DNA of 14,258 nt from Karstenula rhodostoma CBS 690.94 (GCA_010093485.1 MU001508.1:1491817-1506074); one strand, 5' to 3'; positions 1 to 10,418 are shown, numbered from the stretch's first letter. Program-made: numbers and translations. The notes: generated by a model not told the origin, from the sequence alone.

Positions 1-3
1 ATA

Positions 4-67
4 TCCTATTAACTAATACTAATTATCCTATTAACTAATACTAATTATTCTATTAACTAATACCTAG
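4..67. repeat. 22-bp tandem repeat, about 3 copies
   Basis: Three head-to-tail copies of a 22-bp unit begin at 4, 26 and 48. The first two are identical; the third starts TTCTATT instead of TCCTATT and diverges after about 16 bases (TAATACC). The unit contains ACTAATACTAA, which resembles a fungal intron branch site, but no splice sites bracket it. The array may continue to the left of the window. Confidence 0.85.
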
Positions 68-78
68 TATCTAGGAAC

Positions 79-174
79 TATAATAGGGGTAGTTAGAAAA
101 GTTTAACTTTCCTATGGCCCCCCTTAGCACGATCCTTTATATATATCTAAACTTTTCTATTAACCCCTATTATA
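79..174. repeat. Inverted pair of the dispersed AAACTTTYC motif
   Basis: The 27 bases at 79-105 (read on the minus strand) and 148-174 (plus strand) match except at about three positions. Both run TAAACTTTTCT...CCCCTATTATA. A third, partial copy (AACTTTCCTATGGCCCCC) lies between them at about 105-122. These belong to the same motif family found inside the introns of the SNF2 gene. Here they flank the 3' end of the minus-strand gene, so they may be intron or 3'-UTR remnants, or inverted copies of the element. Confidence 0.7.
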
Positions 175-186
175 AGGTATATCCTC

Positions 187-1790
187 CTATATACTAATAT
201 TGCTAAAACTTTCCTCTTTAATAGTATAATATACTAGCTATAGACCTCTTACTAAGTTATATCTTGCTAAGTTACTATCTAATAGTTCCTCTAGTAATAA
301 TTTTTTAGGAGGTAGTTTATCTATTATATAGGCAATATATATATCCTTAATTACTATAGAACCCTTAAATACCTCCTTATTATACTTTATAACTATATCT
401 ATCTAGAAGCTAAACTATATTATAATTATACCTCTTTTAATATATATATTTAAGATAGTATTCTAAGGTAAGATTATAAATATTCTAATCCTAAACTTTA
501 CCCTTAGTATATACTATCTCTTTTCTACTTCTAGCTATTTTCTAAACTCTTTCTATATAGATAGGTCTATATACTCTATAGCTTCTTCCCCTTCTAATAT
601 ATAATATAAAACTCTAAATAAGTATTTCTTTACTATAGTTATATAGCCTCTTCCTCGCCTATTAGATAGTGCTTTTTACTCCTATACTATTATTTCTATT
701 ACTTTAAATTCTATCTAAATTACTACCTATATCTATTACTACCTTATCTCCCTAATAATCCTAATAGCCTGGCCCTGCTTTACTATTATATATAGCGATA
801 TAAACCTTACTATATCCCCCCCTATAAGGCTAGACTCTATATATATACCTCTTAAATACTATAATAGTATTAGCTAGTTTTATCTTTAATTTATATTACT
901 TCCTCTATTTCCTCTAGATAACGTGCCTTTCTCTACTATAAGTTTACTTACTCTATTTCCTATATTAGTAAAGAACCTCTTTCCCTCCTTATACTATACT
1001 CTCTATACCTATAGTACTATTTTCTAATCCTATAAATAGTCTACTACTCTAACTACTATAGCCCTATTAATTATACTGCCTATTATACCTATACCTACTC
1101 CTAGTAAACCCTAGATAAACTTTCTATACCTCTACTCCTCTTTACTTATTATAATATTTTTAGCTATTATAGTAGATAAGTCTTATATACTTATTACCTC
1201 TTATACTATTACCTTTTTTAACTTCTACTTTAGTCTCTTATTTACCTCTCTTATACTAGCTTCCCTTAGCTACTCCTTCCTTCTCTTTTTTATACCTTAG
1301 TCCTCCTCTTTATTATTTTATCTCTTAGTATACCTCTTCTTAGTGCTAACCCTACTAGCGCTTTTATATACTTCCCTAATATTAGTCTCCCTATCCTCTA
1401 CTATCTAACTCTTATACTCTTATATAATAAACTGGGTAATATTCTTCTTTAAAGTGTATTAATATACCTATTATACTATATCCTCTAGCGTAGGCACTAT
1501 AAAGATATTACTAGTAAAGCTATCCTTATTATATACTTCCCTATATATAGGGCCCCTAGAACGTGCAGTTTTATATATATACTATAGTATATCTAGTAAA
1601 TTGCTCTTAATTAGTTCCTTTTCTTTATAAATACCTAATAGTGTATACGCTATTATTACTAGTATATTTATTATCTAATACTAGTAGCTATATTACCCTT
1701 ATTATACACTAATATATAACGTTTTTTCAGTCTAGCTTAGTAGCTATCTAATTTTAGTCTAGACTATAGCTAAAATTAAATAGCGCTGTA
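187..1790 (-). pseudogene. RIP-inactivated gene of unknown function
   Basis: One minus-strand frame reads like protein from about 1790 down to a TAG at 187-189, roughly 510-530 codons. It is interrupted only by TAG and TAA codons, as expected from RIP of CAG, CAA and TGG. I do not recognise the family. The first ~100 residues are mixed hydrophobic and polar. The stretch at about 1200-1400 is rich in Lys, Arg and Glu (KKRRKE-like) and could be a nuclear-localisation or coiled-coil segment. The C-terminal third contains DKLPPKKLLLEELLDSN and is moderately hydrophobic. No zinc, helicase, transposase or reverse transcriptase motif is visible. It diverges from the RecQ-like gene across a short shared upstream region, so both may once have shared control. 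The exact start (1740 or 1790) and stop cannot be fixed because ATG has been RIPped to ATA. Confidence 0.6.
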
Positions 1791-1878
1791 TATTCCCTCT
1801 ACCTTGGTAGCCTACTAATTTTAACCTAGATTAGGGCTGAAATCGAGGCCACCTCCCCTATCTACTATAGCCTAAGCA
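1741..1878. promoter_or_regulatory. Divergent intergenic region with 67-bp imperfect duplication
   Basis: This short region separates the minus-strand unknown gene from the RecQ-like gene. Two related blocks start at 1741 and 1808, 67 bp apart. Each contains TAATTTTA followed by a CTAGA core and a GCTRAAATY end. The first block is also an inverted repeat, AATTTTAG at 1750-1757 against CTAAAATT at 1770-1777. Placement suggests a bidirectional promoter. The first block may instead lie in the N-terminal coding part of the minus-strand gene if that gene starts near 1790. Confidence 0.4.
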
Positions 1879-4800
1879 ATATTTATTTATTTTAATAAAG
1901 CTTATAACTTTATATCCTGTATATTATATTACTATACTCTCCTTTCTAGTAAGGTATTCTTTTACTTTAGTAGAGAGCACTATAATACCACTATACCTAA
2001 ATAAAAACGCGAAATCTAAGAGTTAGTTAATAACCTGTCTAATAACTATCCTCTCCTATAGAACTATAAGGACTTTATTATCCCTACTAAGGCTAAGGCG
2101 CCCTATTCTAGTCTACTAGTATATAGTAATAGCTATTACTATAATATATATAGCTTAATTATTACTAGAGCTACTATAAAGTATAATATATTTACCTACC
2201 TATATAATAGTTATATAATCTATAGCCATTTCTATAATAGTATAACTAAGTATTATCTCTAGTACTCTAACTATATTAGAATAGTTATAAGCTAATAGTT
2301 CTTTCCTTCTATCCCACCTCTATTTACCTACCTTAGTATAACCTACTAATTTAAGGTGTCTTCTACTAGTGTTATAGAAACCCTACCTAAGCTATATAGT
2401 ACCCCTATATCCCTAATTAATTTATATCCTAATTCTTATTGCTCTTAATCTATATTATCCCTAGCTGAGCCTGTTACTCCTACTATATAACTAAATTATA
2501 GTATAGCCTCTTCTCTAAAGTCCTAGCTATAACGTACTTTAGTATAGGTATAGTATATATAGGAATAATAGCTATAATCTATACCTAGTATACCTTCTAT
2601 ATCTATAAACCTATAGATAATATATACTAGATTCTTAGAGGTCTTTACTAGTATTACTATATAGTAAGCGTGCCTAATATTTATTACTATACCTAAAGCT
2701 AAACTTAAACCTAAGCTCTTCTACCTATATACTACTATAAAGAGTATGGCTTATATATAGTAAAATATAGTAATAAAAACCTCCTGCTTTATATAAATCT
2801 AAGTAATATAGGAGTATAAATACAATATTTCTATAGTCCCTATTAAATCTTACTAAAACTCTACTCTTTACTATACTAACCCTCTCTAAAAGATCTTCCT
2901 CTTCTTCTTTTATACTTTATCTCCTAGGGCCACACGACCTAAGACCCTTTATTTATAAAAATATTAGTAACTAGCTTAGAAGTAGGTTATAACCTACCTA
3001 GATATAATAGAAGTTCCCCCTACTATTAAAGAGCACTATAACTATATATATTTAAACCTATTTAAAAGATATTATTATACTTTCTAGCTCTCCTTACTAG
3101 AATAAACTAGCTAGTCTACTTAGTTTAAACTTATCCTTATTACCCTAGTGGCCTTTCTCAGTCTCTCCCCCTAAGGTAATAGATTTTAAGAGGCTTATAA
3201 CTTTACTACTAATATATTAGCCCTTAAAAAGATATATAGGTTTACTAGTCTATAGTATCTCTAAGATATACTTCTCTATATAGTACCTATAAAGGCTCTA
3301 GGTTATTCTAATTCTAATTTACTAGTTTTCTAAGAGGAGGCTAGCTTTCTTATTACTAAGCTAGATAACTATAAGGTAGAGGATTAGAATAGAGAGCTAT
3401 ATAACACGTTTAAAATATAGGTATATAATTACCTTATTATAGAGTACCCTACCTTTATAAATTAGTTTATTAATATAGTACACTTTCTTAGTATCTTTTA
3501 GTATAGGGAGAACTTAAATACCTTTATCTACTAGAATAGGGATAATATAACTATTTATAGAATTAGGATAGACCTTACTTCGTTCTCTTCTATAGTAAGT
3601 AACCTGTTTAAGGAGGTATCTACCCTCCTCTACTAGCTAGTATTTATATAGATATAGGCAGGGCTGCCCTCTATCCTATAGGATATACTAAGAGAAGACC
3701 TAAAAAACGTAACCCCTGGCTTTAGTATCTTTAATATAGATAACCTATAACTTAAGTATAGTACTGGTTTTATTATCTAACAGCTTTTATAGTTATTTAA
3801 TATAAAGGGCTCTAAAGGTTATCTACTTACTAGTATTAAAGACTATACCTAGGTATAGTAGTACTATAACCTTATCTAAAAATTTCTTAGTATACTCTTA
3901 GGTCTTATATACTTTATAAGCAGCCAGTCTAGCTATAGCACTAAGGTATTAAGCTTATAACTTAAGAATAGTTATATAACTAGTATCTAGAATATATTTC
4001 TCTATAATAACTTTATTACTATTATTCCTTAATACTATAAGGGCTATAATAGAGATAAGTCTATAAAGACTATCTACTACTTTCTTCCTTATAAAGTAGG
4101 TAGCCTTTTAGTCTAGTATATCTAGCTTATTTATCCTTTCTACCTTACTATATAGGGATAAATTAATAAGGAGATATATAACTATTACTATAATTAAGCC
4201 TAGAGCTACCTACTTTAGCTAGACCTACTTAGTAAGTAATAGACTACCTCTTAGGCTCTTAGTTATATTATAAGGCGGGCAACACTTTATTAGATAAAAA
4301 AAGAGATTAATATTAGTATAATATACTATTTCCTTATTACCTTTAGTAGAAAGCTTTCTACTACTAATTGCCTACTATAGGAACTATTAAAGGAGGAGGT
4401 TAATAAGATAATAGATAAAGTAGAGGTAGAAGCCTATAAGATATAAGCTAGCTATTTACTAGAAATAGCCTATATAGTCTATACTCTAGATATCTTAAGG
4501 ATTTTTACTTATAAGTTTAATAATTTAGAGGTATATTTTAAGATATCCACTAAGTAGTATAAGGCCCTAGGGTTCCTCCTAACCTAAGAGGAAGAGGCCC
4601 TTTAGGAAGCTAAGAAAGCTATCTATCCTAATTATCTAGGTATTAATATAGTATAACTATTATAAGAGAATCTTAGAAAATTAGTCTAGTTTAGAGGATA
4701 ATAAGAGTAAGCTCTCTATATAATCTTAATAGGAGAGAGTATAGTTATCTATATTATAGGCACTAGGTCTAGTAAAAGTCTCCTTTTCCTTCTTCCTACC

Positions 4801-6749
4801 TACTTTCTAGACTATAGTTAGACTATTATTATTATCCTACTAGTAGTACTCCACTCTAACCTTCTTTATCGTTATTCTAAATTACAGATTAGAGCTACTA
4901 TATAGTAGTAAGGAGTATATAATAAGTAAGTATCTATTATTCTAGTAACCCCTAAAAGTATCTTAAATAATTCCTTCTAGGCCTATATTACTAGGTAGAA
5001 AGTATTAGAAGTATTAGAGAGGATTATAGTAGACGAGTTCTACTATATTATCCTCCTAGATATAGCCTATTATCCTTACCTTTATAATCTCTATATACTT
5101 ATTAAGTACTATATCCCTCTTACACTCCTCTTTATAACCCTACTACCTGCTAAATAGAGCTAAGCCTTTTAACTTCTTAGGCTTCCTACTAATATTATAA
5201 CCTTTAGGGAGTCTACTATTTAGCCTAAAATCTAGTATAAGGTCTACACTTTATATATAACAAGTATAGACCCTATAATAGCTATAGTAGAATATATTAA
5301 AGAGGTTCTCTAATTATATAAAAAGGTCCTTATTTATATTAACCTTACTATAACTATAGATATACTAGCTCTATAGCTTAACTATCCTAAGTACTATAGA
5401 AAGATAAAGGAGAAAGAACGATTTATAAGTCTAGTATAATTCTAGGCCTTAGAGATAGATACTATAGTAGCTATAAGTACCCTTATAAAAGGCCTAGATA
5501 TACTAGATATATATATAATACTATATTTTACACTACTAGTAAACTTCTATGGCCTTATCTAGGCAGGTAGATAGATTAATTAGAACAGTAAACCTAGCCT
5601 TACTAGGCTAGTACTAGTAAACGCCATCCCTAATATATATTTTAATAAGGCCAGTAATATAGTAAAGATACCTATTCTTACCTATATATAACTCTAGTTC
5701 CTAAATAAAGTCTACTATTATATTATTATTAATAGCTTCCTAGATAGTAATACCTTAAGGATAATATATACCCCTTCTAAGTAACCTTGTAATATTTATA
5801 TACTAAGATTCTACCCTCCTACGTAAACTGGCTCTATTTAGGTACTATAAACTCCCCAGCTAAAGAGATAGCTATTGGTAGCGCTAATACTAATACTAAT
5901 ATACTAGGGCCTATTACCCTTATATACTCTAATACCCTATAGCTATACTTATAGGGATATAATAATACCTATAAAATAACCCTCTTTTTAAGATAAGTTT
6001 ATACCTATATAGCCCTAGTATACTACCCTAATTTATAAATAGCGAGCTCCCTATTATATATACCTTTTACCTCTACTAAATAAAAGAGAGAACTTAACTT
6101 CTTTATATAGAATACTAATAATACTGGTAAGCTATATACTAAGTTATTCTATAATAAATTACCTACTTATATAGTTTACTAGAGGCTGTACTGCGTCGCC
6201 TGTTTTATTAAAGGAGACCTATTTAAATATAGATAGGATTAGTGTACCAGTACTAATAGTGGCTAAGCTAAGTATATTAGGGATACTATTATAACCTATT
6301 AGTATACTATAGATAATAAATAGGTAAAGGGTAACTACTAGTTCTATCTAATACCTGCCAATTACTGCCTAGAGTAGACGTTTCTAGGAATAAGTAAAGT
6401 AAGGACTACTCTAGCCTAATAAGGTCTCTATATTAATAAATATATAATTTATAATACTTAGGCTATCCTTTAGGATAAATATAAAGCTATACGCTCTAAA
6501 TAGATTAATAAAATTAAGGAAATAGAGAGAAATAGATAGGATATAAACTTACTATATAATTTTAGAATACACTTTATAAAGGTAGTTAATTTTAGAGATA
6601 ACTATAAAGCAGGGAGAATTATTTTAGGACTAAACTAGATTATAAAAATATACCTTATATTAGGATAATATAACTAACTACTCCTACTATATACCTAAAA
6701 TAGGGACTAGAATATAAAAGGACTAAGTATATAGTAGAAAAAATAGTAA
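1879..6749 (+). pseudogene. Telomere-linked RecQ-type helicase relic (DUF3505-like N-terminus)
   Basis: This is a RIP-killed copy of the large RecQ-like helicase typical of fungal subtelomeres. Family members are 3'-5' DNA helicases thought to act in telomere recombination. One frame runs unspliced from about 1879 to 5800, then shifts by one base and continues to stops at 6732-6749, about 1,620 codons. Residues ~1-150 resemble DUF3505, with the spacing of paired Cys and His still visible although mostly RIPped to Tyr. Residues ~560-750 contain a block around YYKGYN, equivalent to the YHKG region of fungal homologs. The helicase core follows: a GTRSSKS Walker A relic (4759-4779), DEFY for the DExH box (5032-5043), ITLLP for the TATLP motif III (5134-5148) and a Q-x-GR-x-GR motif VI relic near 5551-5590. 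The Cys-rich tail keeps PCNI near 5785 and CVAC at 6192-6203. Every stop is TAG or TAA, so it is not functional. Confidence 0.88.
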
Positions 6750-7032
6750 TATTATATATCTATACCTTACTAAGCTAATAACTAGGCAATATATAAGGGA
6801 TACTTCTATAGGGGGATATAGATAAGTTAATATCCTATTTAATTCTAGGTAAAGCGTAATTGTCTCTTACTTAGGTCTCTTACCTAGGTAACGCGCTAGT
6901 TACGTGATATAGGCTTAGCGTAGGTAAGTAAATAGAGCGCTTAAATAAAATATATACTACTTAAATTCTCTATCCTTTCTACTCTCTACTTTTACCTACT
7001 CTATCTTTTAACGCCCTCTTACTATCTTTACT
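6750..7032. other. Intergenic spacer with 13-bp duplication and palindrome
   Basis: No coding frame is recognisable here. It contains a tandem duplication of CTCTTACYTAGGT at 6864-6876 and 6877-6889. The second copy runs into the perfect 12-bp palindrome TTACCTAGGTAA (6880-6891). The segment from about 6965 to 7032 is rich in C and T, like fungal promoters, and may belong to whatever lies downstream. Confidence 0.5.
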
Positions 7033-7193
7033 ATAGCTCCTATTCCTATTACCCTTAGCTACTATAGCACCTCTAGTATTATAAGTATAGTAACTAGCTG
7101 GATTTAGCTAGGAGAAACACTAGACGCGCTAAACTTTCCTAAGGACCCCTAAATAATATAGCCCTAGCCAATAGGCCGCCTTTAACTAAATAA
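7033..7193 (+). pseudogene. Possible small RIPped gene fragment
   Basis: One frame starting at ATA 7033 (a plausible RIPped ATG) reads through about 54 codons with a protein-like composition, including SIISIVTSW and LGETLDALNFPKDP. It ends at a candidate 5' splice site (GTAATA at 7194). The following 51 bases contain the shared AAACTTTCC motif and a TACTAACTTAG-type 3' end (7244). The frame beyond that is not convincing. A CT-rich stretch precedes it, as in fungal promoters. The product is not recognised, and it may be chance coding appearance in a spacer. Confidence 0.25.
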
Positions 7194-7244
7194 GTAATAA
7201 GCTAGAAACTTTCCTATAAACCCCTATAGTAACTACTAACTTAG
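7194..7244 (+). other. Candidate intron with AAACTTTCC motif
   Basis: It begins GTAATAAGC, contains GAAACTTTCCTATAAACCCC at 7205-7224, has a branch-like TACTAAC at about 7234-7240 and ends TTAG at 7241-7244. The motif lies only 11 nt from the 5' end, compared with 23-28 nt in the SNF2 introns, so this call is weaker than those. Confidence 0.35.
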
Positions 7245-7370
7245 CGTAAATTAGAACCTATTATAATAGGAATTAGTTTACTAATATTATTTAGTATATA
7301 GTCTTCCTTTCTCTTTATTATCTCTCCTTTTTTACCTATAGAACTATACTAGTTTAATATACTTATTATA

Positions 7371-7600
7371 TTTATTACTATTATACTTCTATACTAGTAT
7401 AGGGGGGGATATTAAAAAGTTTTCTATATACCTCTATATACCTATAACTACTACACTCTTATATTAGTCTAAGGGGGGATATTAAAAAGTTTCCTATATA
7501 CCCCTATATACCTATAACTACTATACTCTTATACTAGTCTAAGGGGGGATATTAAAAAGTTTTCTAAGTACCCCCTATACGCCTATAATATATTGTCTAA
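7371..7600. repeat. 70-bp tandem array
   Basis: GGGGGGATATTAAAAAG recurs at 7403, 7473 and 7543, an exact 70-bp period. The last unit breaks off near 7590, and a degenerate partial unit precedes the first. Each unit carries AAAAAGTTTYCTATATACCY, a variant of the dispersed motif (AAAG instead of AAAC), then TATAACTACTA and a TAG, much like the 3' half of the SNF2 introns. It lies just upstream of the SNF2-like gene and could be its promoter region or an amplified intron-like element. Confidence 0.85.
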
Positions 7601-7801
7601 TATAGAGATCTCCTCTCCTAGTATTCTAAATTTAGAGAAACGTATTAATAAATTTAGTTTCCTAAACTAGTATAACCTAGACCCTAACCAGCCTCCCTTA
7701 TCTTAACTAGACTTAAGCGAAGCCGGCCTTACTATACCTAATCTAGCTATAAAATAAAAGTATACTAGATTATTAAGCCTATATACTCCTACTTTTATAG
7801 T

Positions 7802-7866
7802 GTAAGTTAGATATATAAATACTTTCTAAAACTTTTCTAACTACCCCCCTAGTAACTAACTACTAG
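7802..7866 (+). other. SNF2 gene intron 1 (65 bp), motif-bearing
   Basis: It starts GTAAGT, has branch-like CTAAC near 7855-7859 and ends CTACTAG. It joins the reading frame in phase 1 between a mod-1 and a mod-0 frame, which independently supports it. AAAACTTTTCTAACTACCCC begins 26 nt from the 5' splice site (7828-7847). Confidence 0.8.
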
Positions 7867-9464
7867 ATAATATACCTATTACTTTCTCTAAAGATAAAGT
7901 ATCTAATAATAGTAATAGTAGAGATATAGAGGATATAGTAGCTAATAAAATAGAAGTAACCTTAGTCTATATAAATAGAACCCTATATATATTAGACTTA
8001 GTACCTTTTTTAAAGTAAATCGCTAGTCCTAGGGATTTTATTAATAAGATACTTACTATATCTTCTAATACTTTTATCTAAATATATATTATAAACCCGC
8101 TTATTACTTTGGCCTATAAAGAAATTATATAGTATATTAAACTTAGTAAGCGGTTACTAAGCCTAAATAGAATAGTTAAAAAGGGTATTTTAAAGATAGA
8201 TAAAGTCCTATTACTTACTACCCTACCTAAAGTATAGTAGTCCTAAAGTCTAGTATTCTATTAGGCCCGCTTTATAAAAAAGGTAGAGTATATCCTTACC
8301 TAACCTATATAATTATTTTTTAACTAAGTAAAGATTAAGAGAGAAGATATAACTCTTATATACCTATAAATTAGTTATAAGATTATCCTGCAGCTAAACT
8401 AACCCCTTAATAAAGTACGTGCCCTAAAAAACCTAGTAGTGTTAACTTAAAAGGGATATATAAAAGCCCTTACTATATAGATATAGTCCGGCACTATTAG
8501 AGTATAGGATAGGAAGATAAATATATAAGCTACCTAAAAGATAGCCAATAATATTAGCTCTTAAGGCACACCTTCTTACCCGGCTATAAAATAGTTAAAG
8601 GTTAGTAACCTAATCCCTAAGCTAGAGGAGGATACACTTATATATAATAATACTGCCCCTAGTATAATAGAGCCATAATATATCTAAGGAATATTAAATA
8701 AGGAAGTCTTTATATCTTTCCTGGTTAATATTAAAAAATAGGATACTTATACTTTATAGAACCTAGCTACTAAGGCCTGGCTAGAGAAGTCTATATATTT
8801 ATACCTAATAATAGTTTATATAATAAATATAGATACTATAAAGCACTAGTTATATAGAGCCTCTATTAATATACTCTAGAAGTATATAAAGTACTATCTA
8901 CGTAATATTAAGACTATTATAGATCCTAATTATACTAAGAATCTAATTATCCACGTGGCTAATAATCTTTATTAGAAGTACTTAAAGATTACTCTACTGG
9001 CTTTCTAGCCTATAGTAGAGGATGGCACGTTAATATCCCATACGCTGGAAGCGGTTACTAAAGAGGAAGTAGAAATGGTTTATAGGGATACTAAGAATAC
9101 TATAGTAGAGGATAACTATAATATACTATAAAGAAGTAAATAGAATAAAGTAGCTAATATAGTATTTCTTTCTACTAAGTAAGCTAATAACTATAGCGTG
9201 GAAATTTTTAAAATAGGCAGTAATAATAGTATATTTACCCTAATATATCTTAAAGAGGCCTGTACCTCTATATATATTACTAATATAAGGTATAAGTTAA
9301 TACTATATATAATACTCTCTTTTAAATAGTAGTAGGTAATTACTATAAAATAGGTAGCTAATATACTAGCTAGTATTAATAAAGTAGTACCTATTAAAGG
9401 CGGGATTATCGCTAATATAATCGGATTAGGTAAAACTATCTAAGTAGGGGCGATTATACTTAAG

Positions 9465-9545
9465 GTATATTTCTAGTAGATTTATAGGAAACTTTCCTAT
9501 AAACCTCCTAGCTATACTCTATTCTACCCTACTAACTTATTATAG
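9465..9545 (+). other. SNF2 gene intron 2 (81 bp), motif-bearing
   Basis: It starts GTATAT, which is what RIP would make of GTATGT. It has TACTAAC about 12 nt before the end and finishes TTATTATAG. It is a phase 0 intron immediately after the GLGKTI..VGAIILK motif I segment. GAAACTTTCCTATAAACCTC begins at 9488, 23 nt from the 5' end. Confidence 0.8.
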
Positions 9546-10348
9546 GTTATACTAGATTATAAATACTACCTTAACCTAAAGCTCGCTAATATCCACGAAA
9601 AGTAACCTACCTAGCCTACTATAAACTTAAATTATAAGCAGCCTAGAAATAAATCTAGGCCTTTTTTTTATTTTATCTTGGCTAGACTTTACTATTAGAC
9701 AGTAACTAAGCTTATATAGATATTAATTTACTTTACCGTCTTTATAATCTCCTCTAATAAGTTGTTAACTATATCTAGTTTTAAAGTAGTTACTAGTTTC
9801 CCTAATACTAATTTAAGTATTTAGAACTATAAAAATCTTTATAACTAGCGTACTGTCTTTATAGCCTCCTATAATTATATAGTTAAGTTTACCGGCCCCT
9901 ACACTTTCTAGTTCTATATTAAGGAGAACGTTAAATTATTTACTAAAAAAAACGGCTTTAAGCCAGATAAGTTTAACTTCTAGGACTATAAGATATAGCC
10001 TAATTCCCTATTAACTAAACCCCTAAGTAAGTATATCTATACTTTTAATTATAAGTTTAGGCTAGTATTTTATAATAAGGTATAAGACTTTTTATAGAAT
10101 TAGAGCTCTATATAGAGGACTATTTTATAGTTATACCTATATAGATTATTTCTATTATCGGGCTATCCTATACCTAGAGGTATAGAAAATATTAGAAACT
10201 ACTTAAAGCTACTAGAGGACCTAAACCTCCTTAATAAGTTTACTAAGCGGGAGGATAAATATTATAAAGAGTTAGTTAAAACTAGCCATATTATAGAGTT
10301 CTATCTAGGTTATAATAACCCCTACCTATTTAATAAGGAGGATTCTAA

Positions 10349-10418
10349 GTAAGTTCTCCTATAAGGAGGTTAGGAAACTTTCCTATATCCCCCTCTAATA
10401 TATACTAATAATATATAG
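10349..10418 (+). other. SNF2 gene intron 3 (70 bp), motif-bearing
   Basis: It starts GTAAGT, carries GAAACTTTCCTATATCCCCC from 10374 (25 nt in), has branch-like TACTAATAA and ends ATATATAG. It changes the genomic frame from mod 0 to mod 1, exactly as a 70-bp phase-2 intron should, so it is well supported by the coding frame on both sides. Confidence 0.82.

Noticed and set aside
79..174. ACCCCCTA in the dispersed motif as an internal telomere repeat
   Set aside because: Copies have four to six Cs and no tandem CCCTAA units. The shared part is the longer AAACTTTYC core, so the resemblance is incidental.
187..1790. Minus-strand gene as a retrotransposon gag protein
   Set aside because: One segment (DKLPPKKLLLEELL) loosely recalls gag-like proteins, but there is no zinc knuckle, protease, reverse transcriptase or LTR nearby.
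1879..6749. Stop codons as evidence of an alternative genetic code
   Set aside because: TAG and TAA are common in every frame and accompany CpA/TpG loss and CAC-to-TAC (His to Tyr) changes at motif positions. RIP explains all of this.
7371..7600. 70-bp array as a CRISPR-like repeat
   Set aside because: The units are contiguous and the whole 70 bp repeats, so there are no unique spacers.
9660..9675. Run of eight T as a terminator
   Set aside because: It lies inside a well-supported SNF2 exon and keeps the reading frame.
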